From CAYRVX01 sp964427875 (GTDB lineage: Bacteria > Planctomycetota > Phycisphaerae > SM23-33): DNA of 64,000 nt. Made by a program: the position numbers and the translations under genes. The notes under the pieces are model-generated. The model worked only from the letters and a program-made list of their open reading frames with translations, did no database searches and had not been told where the DNA came from. Location of the stretch: positions 7,069-71,068 of the forward strand of contig CAYRVX010000022.1 in assembly GCA_964427875.1 (NCBI GenBank). Direction: 5' to 3'. Shown here one piece after another: positions 9,561 through 18,900 of this stretch (the stretch's first letter is position 1; each line of letters opens with the position of its first letter).

Positions 9561-9684
9561 GCCTCTCTCCCTCAGGTCGCCGTTTCATTCTCGGCGCCGA
9601 CGCCGGCGTATGCCAGCGAAAGCCTGCCGCAGCGGCGCAGGAGGGTGCGGTCCCATGGCGGTGGCGGCTGTGACCTTGGGATCA

Positions 9685-9907
9685 CCGTCGGGCTCGCCCC
9701 GGCGGGATGATGACTGGCGTCCAGTGGGCATTGCCGGCCATCCGCGCCTCCGTCGGGCTTGGCCCGGCGGGGCGACGACTGCGCCACGGTCGGTTGTGGT
9801 CGGCCGACAAGTCATGGCCCCGCCGGGGCGAGCCCGGCGGTGGCCTGATAGAGCAGAAGCCTGCGTGCTCGACGTCAATCATGGCCCCGCCGGGATAAAC
9901 CCGGCGG
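9685..9907. repeat. Array of four hairpin repeats, two in each orientation
   Basis: Four copies of an 8-base stem / 5-base loop element occur in the gap between 9561 and 10016: 9685-9705, 9750-9770, 9820-9840 and 9887-9907. The right arm is CCCGGCGG in all four. The left arm is CCGTCGGG in the first two and CCGCCGGG in the last two, where pairing is perfect. Flanking bases show that the first two copies face one way (caccg...) and the last two are the reverse complement (...cggtggc). The loops differ (ctcgc, cttgg, gcgag, ataaa). This is a REP/REPIN-like intergenic repeat cluster. No gene was found in this gap. Confidence 0.8.
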
Positions 9908-10016
9908 TGGCGGAGCCAGCGGATATTGCCACCGAAAGCCGACCACACCCGCGCAGGAACTCCGCAAGGAATGGCGGCGTTAAAGGAGGTGTTCAGCCAA
10001 CGGAAAGGACGGCAGG

Positions 10017-10988
10017 ATGATGACCTCGACGATGCTTGCGATAATGTTGGCTCTCTTGGCCGCGGGTGCGCCCGGGGGAAAGGGCAGCCTGCCGCCGCGG
10101 GCGTCGGCGACCGCGCCGGGCCCCGAGAAGGGCGGGCTGGCCTCCCTGTATCCCGGCGACGAGAACATCGAGCTCGACCCGCGGGTGCTGTTCGTCGAGG
10201 ACTTCGAGACCGGCACCGTGGCCCAGATCGGCGCGCGGTGGGGCAACGTCGGCAAGAAGGAGAACATCGAGCTGTCTGGCGACGTCCCCGCCGGCTCGCC
10301 GGGCGGAAAGAGCCTGCACATATCGAAGAACGGCCACCTGTTCACGCACACGAAGGGCGCCGACACCATGTACGCCCGCTTCTACGTCAGGTTCCACCCG
10401 AAGACCGGCTACATACACCACTTCGTGCACCTCGTGGCCGACATCGACCCCAGGCCGTGGCCCAAGGGCGGCGCGGGCACGACGCCGGCGGGGAACGCGA
10501 AGTTCTCCACCGGCATCGAGCCCACCGGGCGATGGGGCCGCTTTCCCCCGCCGGGGGTGTGGAACTTCTACACCTACTGGCACGAGATGAAGACCCGCTG
10601 GGGCAGCGTCTACAACGGCAAGCAGGAGCCCATCCAGCCCGGGCGGTGGTACTGCGTCGAGGCCATGCTCAAGGCCAACTCCCAGCCAAGCAAGGCCGAC
10701 GGCGAGCAGGCCTTCTGGGTGGACGGCGAGCTGTACGGGCGATTCAAGGGCTTCCGCTGGCGCACGACGGACAAGCTGAAGATCAACAGCTTCTGGCTGC
10801 TGTACTACAACACCGACCAGCCCGCCCGCCACAACAAGGACCCCAAGCCCGCCAGCCGCGTCATGGAGGTATGGTTCGACGACATCGTGATCGCCACCGA
10901 ATACGTCGGCCCCGTCCGCGGGAAGCCCGAAGGCGGCAAGAAGAAGGCCCGCCCGTCCAGGAGCTGGCTGCTGAGGGGAAAGCGGTAG
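10017..10988 (+). CDS. Secreted jelly-roll (lectin/lyase-like) protein
   Basis: 323 residues. A short signal peptide (MMTSTMLAIMLALLAAGAPG) is followed by one beta-rich domain over about residues 50-300. Features are the opening LFVEDFETG, an aromatic-rich core (WGRFPPPGVWNFYTYWHEM) and the strand pattern MEVWFDDIVIATEYVG, typical of concanavalin-A/laminin-G-like folds including some polysaccharide lyases. No catalytic residues can be assigned with certainty. GGACGGCAGG lies directly before ATGATG, so the start may be either of the two ATGs. The likely role is binding or cleavage of extracellular polysaccharide. It stands alone, after the hairpin array and converging with the next gene. Confidence 0.6.
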   Translation: MMTSTMLAIMLALLAAGAPGGKGSLPPRASATAPGPEKGGLASLYPGDENIELDPRVLFVEDFETGTVAQIGARWGNVGKKENIELSGDVPAGSPGGKSLHISKNGHLFTHTKGADTMYARFYVRFHPKTGYIHHFVHLVADIDPRPWPKGGAGTTPAGNAKFSTGIEPTGRWGRFPPPGVWNFYTYWHEMKTRWGSVYNGKQEPIQPGRWYCVEAMLKANSQPSKADGEQAFWVDGELYGRFKGFRWRTTDKLKINSFWLLYYNTDQPARHNKDPKPASRVMEVWFDDIVIATEYVGPVRGKPEGGKKKARPSRSWLLRGKR

Positions 10989-11044
10989 GCAGGCGAGCGG
11001 CCCGGGCGAGGGTCGCGCTGCTGCCGCTGGAGCCTGTTCGGCGA

Positions 11045-14000
11045 TCAGAGCTCCCTGTGCACGGAGCTGCCGGGAGGGATGGTCAGCGTCTCGTGCGTGA
11101 AGGGCTTGTCCTTCAGGGGGTCGAAGTGGGGGCTCTTGCGGATGGTCGTCTCGATGGCGGCGTCGGTGGGGTTGTGGACCTCCAGGCGCCAGGCGTCCTC
11201 GCCGCTCTGCGTGAGCTGGATTGTCAGCCTGGGGTCGTCGGCCGTGACGGGCTGGCCGATGAAGAGGTCGAGGCGCCCGGTCAGGCACACCGTCGCCCAT
11301 GCCTTGCCCTCGAACGTGCCGATGGGGCGGGCCGCCTTGCGTTGGCGGTCGTAGAGGAAGCTGGACCACTTGTCGTTCAGGCCGGACACGGTGATCGGCA
11401 GGCTGGAGATGAGCCTGCCGGTCAACCGGCCGGAGAAGCACGCATCCCGCCGGCCGTCGATGTCCAGGATGTACCGCCTGTCCGCGACCGTGCCGGCCGC
11501 GGCCTCCACCGTGTAGCCCGTCTTGCCGCCGTCGAGGCCGAAGTCGTGGTAGAAGCGCTCGACGACCTCGTTGGACGAGGACGGCAGGGCCCTGGTGTGC
11601 TCGGTGATGCGCGGGATGCCCAGCAGCAGTAAGCGGATCGTCTTCTTGCGGCCCTTCTTCTGCGGGGCGTGTTCGGCCGGGAGCATCACGGCCAGGGAGT
11701 CTCGCCGCGGCAGGCGGAGCGACGCCTCCAGGCCGTCGGTCAGCGGGAAGATGGCCGCCCCGCCGAGCGGCGAGTCCAGGAAGGCGGCGTAGCAGCCCCT
11801 GCCGAAGCCCGCGCGGATCGTGCGGGCCGCGGAGAGGGCCGTGTGCTCCCACGCGCCCGAGCACGCGGCGCCGTCGTCGGTCCGCAGCGCCCACAGCCTC
11901 GTCTCGCCCGCGCCCATCATGGCCACGTAGAAGCCCTTGTTCGGCAGGTCCCGCTTCAGGTGAAGGTCGATCTGCCAGAGGAAGACGGCCAGCGGGCTGT
12001 CGGGGTCGACCTGGAAGAAGTGGTTCCGCCGCGTGACGGTGTAGTGCTCGGCCGGCTCGGTCCGCCAGAGGGTGTGCCAGACGTTGTGGACCTCGACGCC
12101 GTCGGCGAAGCGATGCTCGCGGAGGCCTTGGCCGACGTGCACGTCGCAGGTGTGCAGCAGTCGCCGCGCCTCGTTGACCCTCGGCCGCATCGCCGGCCCG
12201 GCGGGTCCTGCGGGCACGACGTTCTCCCACACCTGCGGCTCCCCGCCGGCCGAGCCGTCAAACGCCGGGGCGCCCAGCAGGCCGTCGTTCTTGAACGTGC
12301 CCGACGGCGAGATGCCCGGGGCGATCCGCTTGTTCGGCGTGCAGAGCGTCTGGTTGCCGCCCAGCAGGAGGCCGATCCCCCGGCTGTTCGTGAGGTAGCC
12401 GTAAGAGAGCTGGTTGTTCCGGTCGCCGCACATGAACTCCTCCAGGCGGTGGTTGCGGTCCCAGTGCTCTCCGCCGACGGCCCGGCGGCCCTCCAGGTCA
12501 ACCGCGATCGGAACGAGGTTGTGCTGCTTGTCGTGGGTGAGGTCGAGGGTGAACTCGAATCGCTTCTTCCCGCCCGGCAGGAAGCGGCGGAAGACCTCCG
12601 TGCCGTCGTACACGACGACCTCCTTCAGCCCGGCCGGGGAGGACGCCACGCCCCGCAGCCGCCAGCGATAGTTCTGCCAGACGAAGTCGCCCTTGAGGTT
12701 GCCCTCGTAGTCGCGCGGGCCGACGTACGACCAGCTCTCGATCTCTGGCCCCGCGGTGACGTAGATCTTGCCGGGGTTGTCCGGATAGTGGTGCCAGCAG
12801 TTGAAGTAGTCGCGAACGCGGCTTTCCGCCCGGAGCGATCCGCCGATGATGCCTCCGCCGGTCGCGGGCAGCCGCAGGACCGTCCGCCAGCCGGATGACC
12901 CCAGTTGTGCTGGGTCGTCCATGAGGTCGATGACGAGCGGCAGGGGCCCCTGGCCGGAGTCCGCCAGCTTCAGGAAGTCACCGGTGGCGTCCTCGACGAC
13001 CTTCCCGCCGACCGCCGTGACCACGCCCGCCGCGTCCCAGTTGGAGAAGAAATCGGCGAACGGCGCGGCGTCGCGGCCGAAGAGGTAGTTGCCGCACGTC
13101 AGCTTGAAGCTGGAGATCGAGTACGCGTAGTCGAGCGTCGTCATGGCCAGTTGGCCCCTGACGTGCGGGTCCTTGCGGCCGAGGCCCGGGTCGTGAGATC
13201 GGAAGACCTTGCCGTCGGGCGACAGGAACTTCGCCTCGGGGTAGGGGAACGTCGCGCCGAAGTAGAAGTAGTGGTTGCCGACCTCGTCGTCGATCGCAAA
13301 GCCCGGGACGGCGGCGAACTCGGGCGACGACAGGCGGGCGCAGTCGGCCTTGAGGCGCGCAAAGTCCGCCGCGGACAGGCGGCGGAAGTCCTCCAGGAAG
13401 ACGACGAAGGCCAGGCCCTTTGCCTTCGCCGCTGCCGCCCACTCGTCCGCCGTCGCCTTGCCGCCGGAATAACGGCTTCGCGCCCCGATCGCGCCCGGAC
13501 AGGCCGGCTCGACCGGCGGGAAGGCAATCTCTTTCGCCCATGAAAAGGGCTTGCGGAACTTCGTCTCGTGGGGGTTGGCCAGCATGGCCGGGTCCATGAC
13601 CGCCCCGCCAAGACCTCTCGACGCCGACGAAGGCGCCGCCAGCCATCGCAGGGCGTTGACGAACAGCCTGTAGCCGTCGGAGGCGGCGCCCCGCAGGCCG
13701 CGCTCGAGAACGACGCCCTCCAGCGTGCTCGCCGCGTGCGGGCCGGTCAGGTACTCGTGCGTGACGCCGAGGTACACGGTGCGGCCCTTGCCGACCTGCC
13801 GGACGGCCACGATCGGCACGTCGCGCCTGTGCGTGCCCATCCGGCCCGCCCGCGCGGTGCCCGCCGTCGGCCCCGGACGCGTGAAGGAGGACTTCGACCC
13901 GCGGACGACGACCTGCCACGAGTCGTCCGCGACGAAGGAAGTCGTGTGGTTCTGCCCGCCGGGCCTGCCGCTCGGCACCGGGTACCACAGCGACTTGACG

Positions 14001-14512
14001 CCGGCCGTCACCGCTGAGGGCACCACGGCCGTCGTGTGGGCAAAGGGCAGCTTCCACGCCGTGGCCGCGGTGCCGGTCTGCGGGTCGAGCACCAGCTCGT
14101 CGAAGAGGGGCCGCAGGCCCAGCGGCTTGAGGAAGGCCTCCTGGGGCGGCTTGTCCGTGGCCATCTGCCCGAACGCCCCGAACATGAGGACGCCGCCGCC
14201 GGCTTGGAGGTAGCGGTTCAGCACGTCGATCGTCTGCTGCGTCTGCCCGAGCGTCATGTCGGCGTTGGCCCGCCCGAGCCCCGACAGGACGATGACGTTG
14301 TGCCGCCTCGCCTGCTGCCAGGTGAGCGGCCGGCCCGACAGGCGGGCGGCGCGGCGCAGCGCGAAGCCTCCCTTCGCGAGCCGCCGGGCCAGTTGATAGC
14401 CGCAGCCGCCGCCGTCGGAGCCCGCAAGCAGCACCGCGGGCTTGGCGGGGGCAGAGGCCTTCGGGGCCGCCGCCCATATCGCCGCCGCCAGGAGAATGAC
14501 CGTGAGTTGCAT
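11045..14512 (-). CDS. Large secreted multidomain protein of unknown function
   Basis: 1155 residues with a signal peptide (MQLTVILLAAAIWAAAP). Residues about 25-290 look like a class I glutamine-amidotransferase/ThuA-type fold (VIVLSGLGRANADM, then a GGGVLMFG strand-turn), followed by linker. Residues about 350-560 resemble a degenerate PHP-type region (AKGLAFVVFLEDFRRLSAADF, PGFAIDDEVGNHYFYFG). The C-terminal half is beta-rich and ends in a sandwich-like region (LEVHNPTDAAIET). No catalytic set is clear. It diverges from the alcohol dehydrogenase 155 bases away. A GGGAGAGAG stretch precedes the start codon. A polysaccharide-related or surface role is inferred only from context. Confidence 0.6.
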   Translation of the reverse strand: MQLTVILLAAAIWAAAPKASAPAKPAVLLAGSDGGGCGYQLARRLAKGGFALRRAARLSGRPLTWQQARRHNVIVLSGLGRANADMTLGQTQQTIDVLNRYLQAGGGVLMFGAFGQMATDKPPQEAFLKPLGLRPLFDELVLDPQTGTAATAWKLPFAHTTAVVPSAVTAGVKSLWYPVPSGRPGGQNHTTSFVADDSWQVVVRGSKSSFTRPGPTAGTARAGRMGTHRRDVPIVAVRQVGKGRTVYLGVTHEYLTGPHAASTLEGVVLERGLRGAASDGYRLFVNALRWLAAPSSASRGLGGAVMDPAMLANPHETKFRKPFSWAKEIAFPPVEPACPGAIGARSRYSGGKATADEWAAAAKAKGLAFVVFLEDFRRLSAADFARLKADCARLSSPEFAAVPGFAIDDEVGNHYFYFGATFPYPEAKFLSPDGKVFRSHDPGLGRKDPHVRGQLAMTTLDYAYSISSFKLTCGNYLFGRDAAPFADFFSNWDAAGVVTAVGGKVVEDATGDFLKLADSGQGPLPLVIDLMDDPAQLGSSGWRTVLRLPATGGGIIGGSLRAESRVRDYFNCWHHYPDNPGKIYVTAGPEIESWSYVGPRDYEGNLKGDFVWQNYRWRLRGVASSPAGLKEVVVYDGTEVFRRFLPGGKKRFEFTLDLTHDKQHNLVPIAVDLEGRRAVGGEHWDRNHRLEEFMCGDRNNQLSYGYLTNSRGIGLLLGGNQTLCTPNKRIAPGISPSGTFKNDGLLGAPAFDGSAGGEPQVWENVVPAGPAGPAMRPRVNEARRLLHTCDVHVGQGLREHRFADGVEVHNVWHTLWRTEPAEHYTVTRRNHFFQVDPDSPLAVFLWQIDLHLKRDLPNKGFYVAMMGAGETRLWALRTDDGAACSGAWEHTALSAARTIRAGFGRGCYAAFLDSPLGGAAIFPLTDGLEASLRLPRRDSLAVMLPAEHAPQKKGRKKTIRLLLLGIPRITEHTRALPSSSNEVVERFYHDFGLDGGKTGYTVEAAAGTVADRRYILDIDGRRDACFSGRLTGRLISSLPITVSGLNDKWSSFLYDRQRKAARPIGTFEGKAWATVCLTGRLDLFIGQPVTADDPRLTIQLTQSGEDAWRLEVHNPTDAAIETTIRKSPHFDPLKDKPFTHETLTIPPGSSVHREL

Positions 14513-14667
14513 CGCTGCTCTCTCCCATTGTTCTGAGACATCGGCAGTCGCGGGACATTATCGTCCATCGCGTCCACGGCTGCTATCTCGGTGTTTACAG
14601 GCCGATCGCGGGAGGGGAGAATCGCCCGGGCAACGAACGCCGCGGAGGCACTGCGAAAGGCATAGAG

Positions 14668-15954
14668 GTGGACGAGAAGGAACGGGCTGCCGAGCTGCTG
14701 CGTGAGCTCAAGGGCGACGATTACGTGTTCGGCCTGGGGTGTTTCGACCGGCTCGGCGGGCTGGCGGCCGGGCTCGGCAGGCGGGCGGCGGCGATCGTCA
14801 GCGGCTTGGGAGCCGACTGGGCCGCGCCCGTTCACGAGGCGGTTCGAGCGACTCTGTCGGCGGCCGGCGTGGAGCTGGCGGGCGATCTCGTCCGCGGCGC
14901 CGGGCCCAACGCGCCGCGAGAGGACGTCTTCCGCATCGCCGAGGAGATCGGCTCCAGACGGCCGGACGTGATCGTCTCCGTTGGCGGCGGCAGCGGGATC
15001 GACGCGGCGAAGGCGGCTGCGGCATACGCCACGCTGGCCGACCGATATCCGGACCTCGATGCTTACTTCGGCGTAGGGCAGGTCAGCCGGATGCTCGCCG
15101 ACGCCGGGCGGGAGATGCCCCCGGTCGTCGCCGCCCAGCTCGCCAGCGGCTCGGCCGCACACCTGACGAAGTACTCCAACATCACCGACGTCAAGACGGC
15201 GCAGAAGATGCTTATCGTGGACGAGGCGATCGTCCCGCCGAAGGCGATCTTCGACTACCGCTGGACGGCCACGATGTCGAGGGACTTCACGATGGACGGC
15301 GCGCTGGACGGCGTGGCCCACTGCCTGGAGGTCCTTCTCGGTATCGGCGAGGACCGGCTCGCCCGGGCCGAGCGGATCTGCCTTCCGGGCATCGAGCTGA
15401 TCGTCGCGAATCTCAAGGCAGCCGTCGAGGACCCCGGCGACCTGGCGGCGCGGGAGGCGCTGGGACTGGGCACCGACCTCGGCGGCTGCGCCATCATGGT
15501 CGGCGGCACCGGCGGCGCGCACCTGAACAGCTTCTCGCTGGTGGACATCCTCCCGCACGGGCGGGCGTGCGCGGTGATGAACCCGTACTACGTCGTCTTC
15601 TTCGCCCCGGCGATCGGGGAGAGGCTTCGCGGGGTCGGCGAGGTCTACCGCCGGGCGGGCTACGTCACGGCCGACCTGGACCGCCTTTCGGGGCGCGACC
15701 TCGGCCTGGCCGTCGCCGAGGGCATGGTCAACCTCTCGAGGGACATCGGCTTTCCGGTCTCGCTGTCGCAGGTCGCCGGCTTCACCGAGGCCCACGTCGA
15801 GCGCTGCCTCAGCGCGGCCAGGGACCCCAGGCTGGAGATGAAGCTCCGGAACATGCCCGTGCCGCTGTCCGCCGAGACGGTGGACGAGTACATGGGCCCG
15901 GTCCTGGAGGCCGCCGCGACCGGCGACTTCGGCCTGATCCGGAACATGCCGTAG
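14668..15954 (+). CDS. Iron-containing (group III) alcohol dehydrogenase
   Basis: 428 residues, cytoplasmic, GTG start with GAAAGG 7 bases upstream. The nucleotide-binding motif GGGSGIDAAK is at residues 106-115. The metal ligands of the family are visible: Asp214 and His218 (DGVAH), His285 (GGAH) and His297 (PHG). These enzymes reduce aldehydes/ketones or oxidise primary alcohols or polyols with NAD(P). The sequence is closer to the generic family than to any named enzyme I can recognise, so the substrate is open; lactaldehyde-, glycerol- or sugar-derived aldehydes are possible given the surrounding glycan genes. It converges with the PQQ fusion gene. Confidence 0.88.
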   Translation: MDEKERAAELLRELKGDDYVFGLGCFDRLGGLAAGLGRRAAAIVSGLGADWAAPVHEAVRATLSAAGVELAGDLVRGAGPNAPREDVFRIAEEIGSRRPDVIVSVGGGSGIDAAKAAAAYATLADRYPDLDAYFGVGQVSRMLADAGREMPPVVAAQLASGSAAHLTKYSNITDVKTAQKMLIVDEAIVPPKAIFDYRWTATMSRDFTMDGALDGVAHCLEVLLGIGEDRLARAERICLPGIELIVANLKAAVEDPGDLAAREALGLGTDLGGCAIMVGGTGGAHLNSFSLVDILPHGRACAVMNPYYVVFFAPAIGERLRGVGEVYRRAGYVTADLDRLSGRDLGLAVAEGMVNLSRDIGFPVSLSQVAGFTEAHVERCLSAARDPRLEMKLRNMPVPLSAETVDEYMGPVLEAAATGDFGLIRNMP

Positions 15955-15987
15955 GGGAATCGGCGGCCCCGCGGCGGACTGCCCGGG

Positions 15988-18900
15988 TCATTCGGTTTGG
16001 ATCAGTTCGGCCCCGCAGATGAGCGGCTCGCCGGCCCTGGCCGTGAACGTCAGCTCGATGGCGTCGCGGCGGCGGGGGCGTACGCCGGGGAACTGCTTTA
16101 CGAGTGTGCGGAACGGCCCGCCGGCCTCGGCGGCGACGTCGAGGTCCTCAAGGACCTGCCTGCCGTCCAGCGAGACGCTGAAGACCCTCCCCGCGGGCTT
16201 CGCGGGGCCCGGCTCGCAGAAGTACAGGCGAACGGTCAGCTCCCGGTTCGGATCGACGTCGTCCAGCGGCAGCTTCGCCGAGCGGATGCCCACCAGCCCG
16301 GAGGCGCCGATCCACTTCCACGGATCGGCGGCGTTCATGCGGGAGGAATGGTGATAGAACCGCCTGGGCTTCTCGGGGACGGTCGCCACGAGCGTCCTTC
16401 CGCCGTACTTGGGCAGGATGGCGTTGGGCGTTTCCCGCCAGAGCGTCCCGTCGGCCGAGCGCCGGTCGCCGGGGGCGCCGAAGTTGAAGCCCACGCGCCC
16501 GGTCGCCGGAGCGGCGCCGAACGTCCAGTACTCCACGTCGGGCATGTGGATCAGGGCGAGGGACGAGCGGTTCTGATACGCGCAGCCGCACGTGCGGGTG
16601 TAATCCGGGGCGTTCAGGACGCCGTTGGCGACGATGAGGTTGGCCGTGCACCCGGCCCGGAAGCCGCCGAGATTGCCCGTGCCGCCGTTGTTCTTCAGGT
16701 CGAAGAAGCCCGCGCAGCCGCTGCGGAACGTGATCAGGTGCTCGCTGGCGGCCATGGGCCCGCAGCCGTGACTGCGGGGGTAGCGCCACTGCCTCTCCCG
16801 GCCGCGGGCGTCCCTGTAGGTCTTCTGCCTGCCCGTCAGCAGGTCGAAGGCCCGCTGCTGCTGCGTGAGGATGGTCCGCCCGTGGAGCATCGGCCCCCAC
16901 TTGCCCCACCACAGGTGGGCCTCGGTGGCGCCCGCGCCCGTCCTGGTCGCGGGCCCGGCGGCCGGGTCGATCTCCTCGTCCTCGTCGATCGGGTTGAACC
17001 AGATCAGCTCTCCGTCGCTGCCGCGCAGCGCCCCGGCGGACAGGACGACGTCGTGCTCCTGGGAGTAGCTCAGCGCGCCCCCGACGGCCTCGGTGCTCTG
17101 CCAGAGGAGCTTCCCCGTACGGGCGTCGAGTGCCAGGACCCGAGGCGTGTCGCTGTGCTTGAGCCCGCGGCGAGCGAGCTTCCTGAGCGTCTCGGGGGCC
17201 GTCCGGTCGATGCAGAAGAGCTTTCCCCGCCCGGCCGCAACGCCGTAATGGCGAAAGCTCTCGGCGGCCGTTCGCGACCAGAGCACGCGGCCGGTGCGGC
17301 GGTCCATCACGACCAGGGCCTTGCTGGACGTGGGGCTGCTGTAGCGCCTGGGCGCCTGGGGATTGTCCACGATGGGGTGCTGGGCGGCGACGAGCAGGTC
17401 CTCGTAGACGGAGATGTACTGCCAGGTCGAGCCGTCGGGGAGGCGGAACCGCCCTCTCGTTCGGCCGGTGGCGGGGTCGAGCACGTGGCAGCTCGTGCCC
17501 GCGGCGACGTAGACGGCGTCGGCGACGGCGTGGAAGTTGCTCCCGATGGCGTGGGCGCCCCGCGAGTGCTTGGTCACGTTGTAGTACTTGCCGACGTCGG
17601 GGAACTCGCGCGTCCACAGCAGCCGCCCGGTGTAGACGTCGGCGGCGCTGAGGGAGTCGCCGCCCTCGATGATCAGCCGCCCGCCGACCACCTGCTCGAC
17701 CGGCCCCTCCCCGTGCCGGGGCAGGATCAGGCGGTTGGACAGGGCGTTGCCGAACCACAATACGCCGAGCGGGGCGAAGACCAGCCGGTCGCGGCTGCAA
17801 CGCGTGTTGGCAGCGTCGGCGTTCTGGCCGAGCCAGTCGGCCGAGCCGCTCAGCGCGCCCGGCCGGCGAAGCACCGTCAGGCCGCCGACGTGCTTCACCT
17901 CGGCGCCGACAAGCTTCGCCTCCTCGACCCACCTGGTGAACTGCTCGTGCTGCTCGGAAGCCAGCTCCAGGCAGGCCGCGCCGCCGTAGGGACGCAGGGG
18001 ATGGAAGAGCTTACCGACGAGCTCGACTCGCCTCTCCCAGCCGGCCCGGGCAGGGTCTTCAGAGACAATCAGGCTCGCGAGGTACGGCGCGAAGGTGAGC
18101 AGCGCGGGGTCCGAGACGATCGCGGCCGCACGACTCCCGTACACGCCGATCCCGTCGAGCCGACGCCGCAGGGCGTTGACGCGGCCAGGGTCGGTGTCGA
18201 CGGCGACGACGTGGAGTCGAGTGTTGAGCACCAGCTCCTCCACCAGCCCCCCGTCCTTCAGCCCCAGGACAAGGCCGTAGCCCCGGAAAGCGCCCGTCGC
18301 CTTTCGGACGGCCTCGGCACGGTCCCGCCACTTGGGGCGGGAGGGGGCGCCGACGCCCGCGAAGCGGTGCGTTCGCGGCTCCAGGCGCTTGGGGCCGAAG
18401 CAATGGATGTCCCCTTCGAGCGTCACCACGAGGAGCTTCCCGTCGGCGGCAAGCGCGTCGCAGACCGTACCCTCGACGTTCCTCTGCCAGAGGACCTTCG
18501 GCTCGCCGCCGCCGTCCGACACGTCCAGGACCTGCACGCTCGTGTGGCCCTTGGGGAGCTTGCTTCGGGTGATCTTCCCCGTGGTCACGAGGCGCGAGCC
18601 AGCCAGCAGCCAGGGGGTGCCCAGCTTCAGCCGCCTCCTGCCGTCCAACCGTCCGATCGTGCCCTCGAAGACCTGCTTCGGGTACGTCGGCCCGTTTGGG
18701 TCCGTGGTCTCGGGGACCTGGATGGTGACCTCGTTGATCCGCACGCTGGCCGGGTCGTAGATGCCCGACGACGTGTACCAGGCCTTCTCGGCGAGCACGG
18801 TCCGGCCGAATCGCCCGGCGTCCTTGAGGCGCACGGAATGGCCGGTGTTGATCTCGAAGATGCGTCCTCCGGCGAGGGCGAGTCGCCCCGCGGCGGCGAC

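Noticed and set aside
6789..9710. 973-codon plus-strand open frame
   Set aside because: Complement of the PQQ propeller gene; composition is typical of high-GC shadow frames and no family resemblance is seen.
9685..9907. CRISPR array
   Set aside because: Copies are in both orientations, spacing is irregular (44-49 bases between units) and each copy is itself a hairpin with a variable loop.
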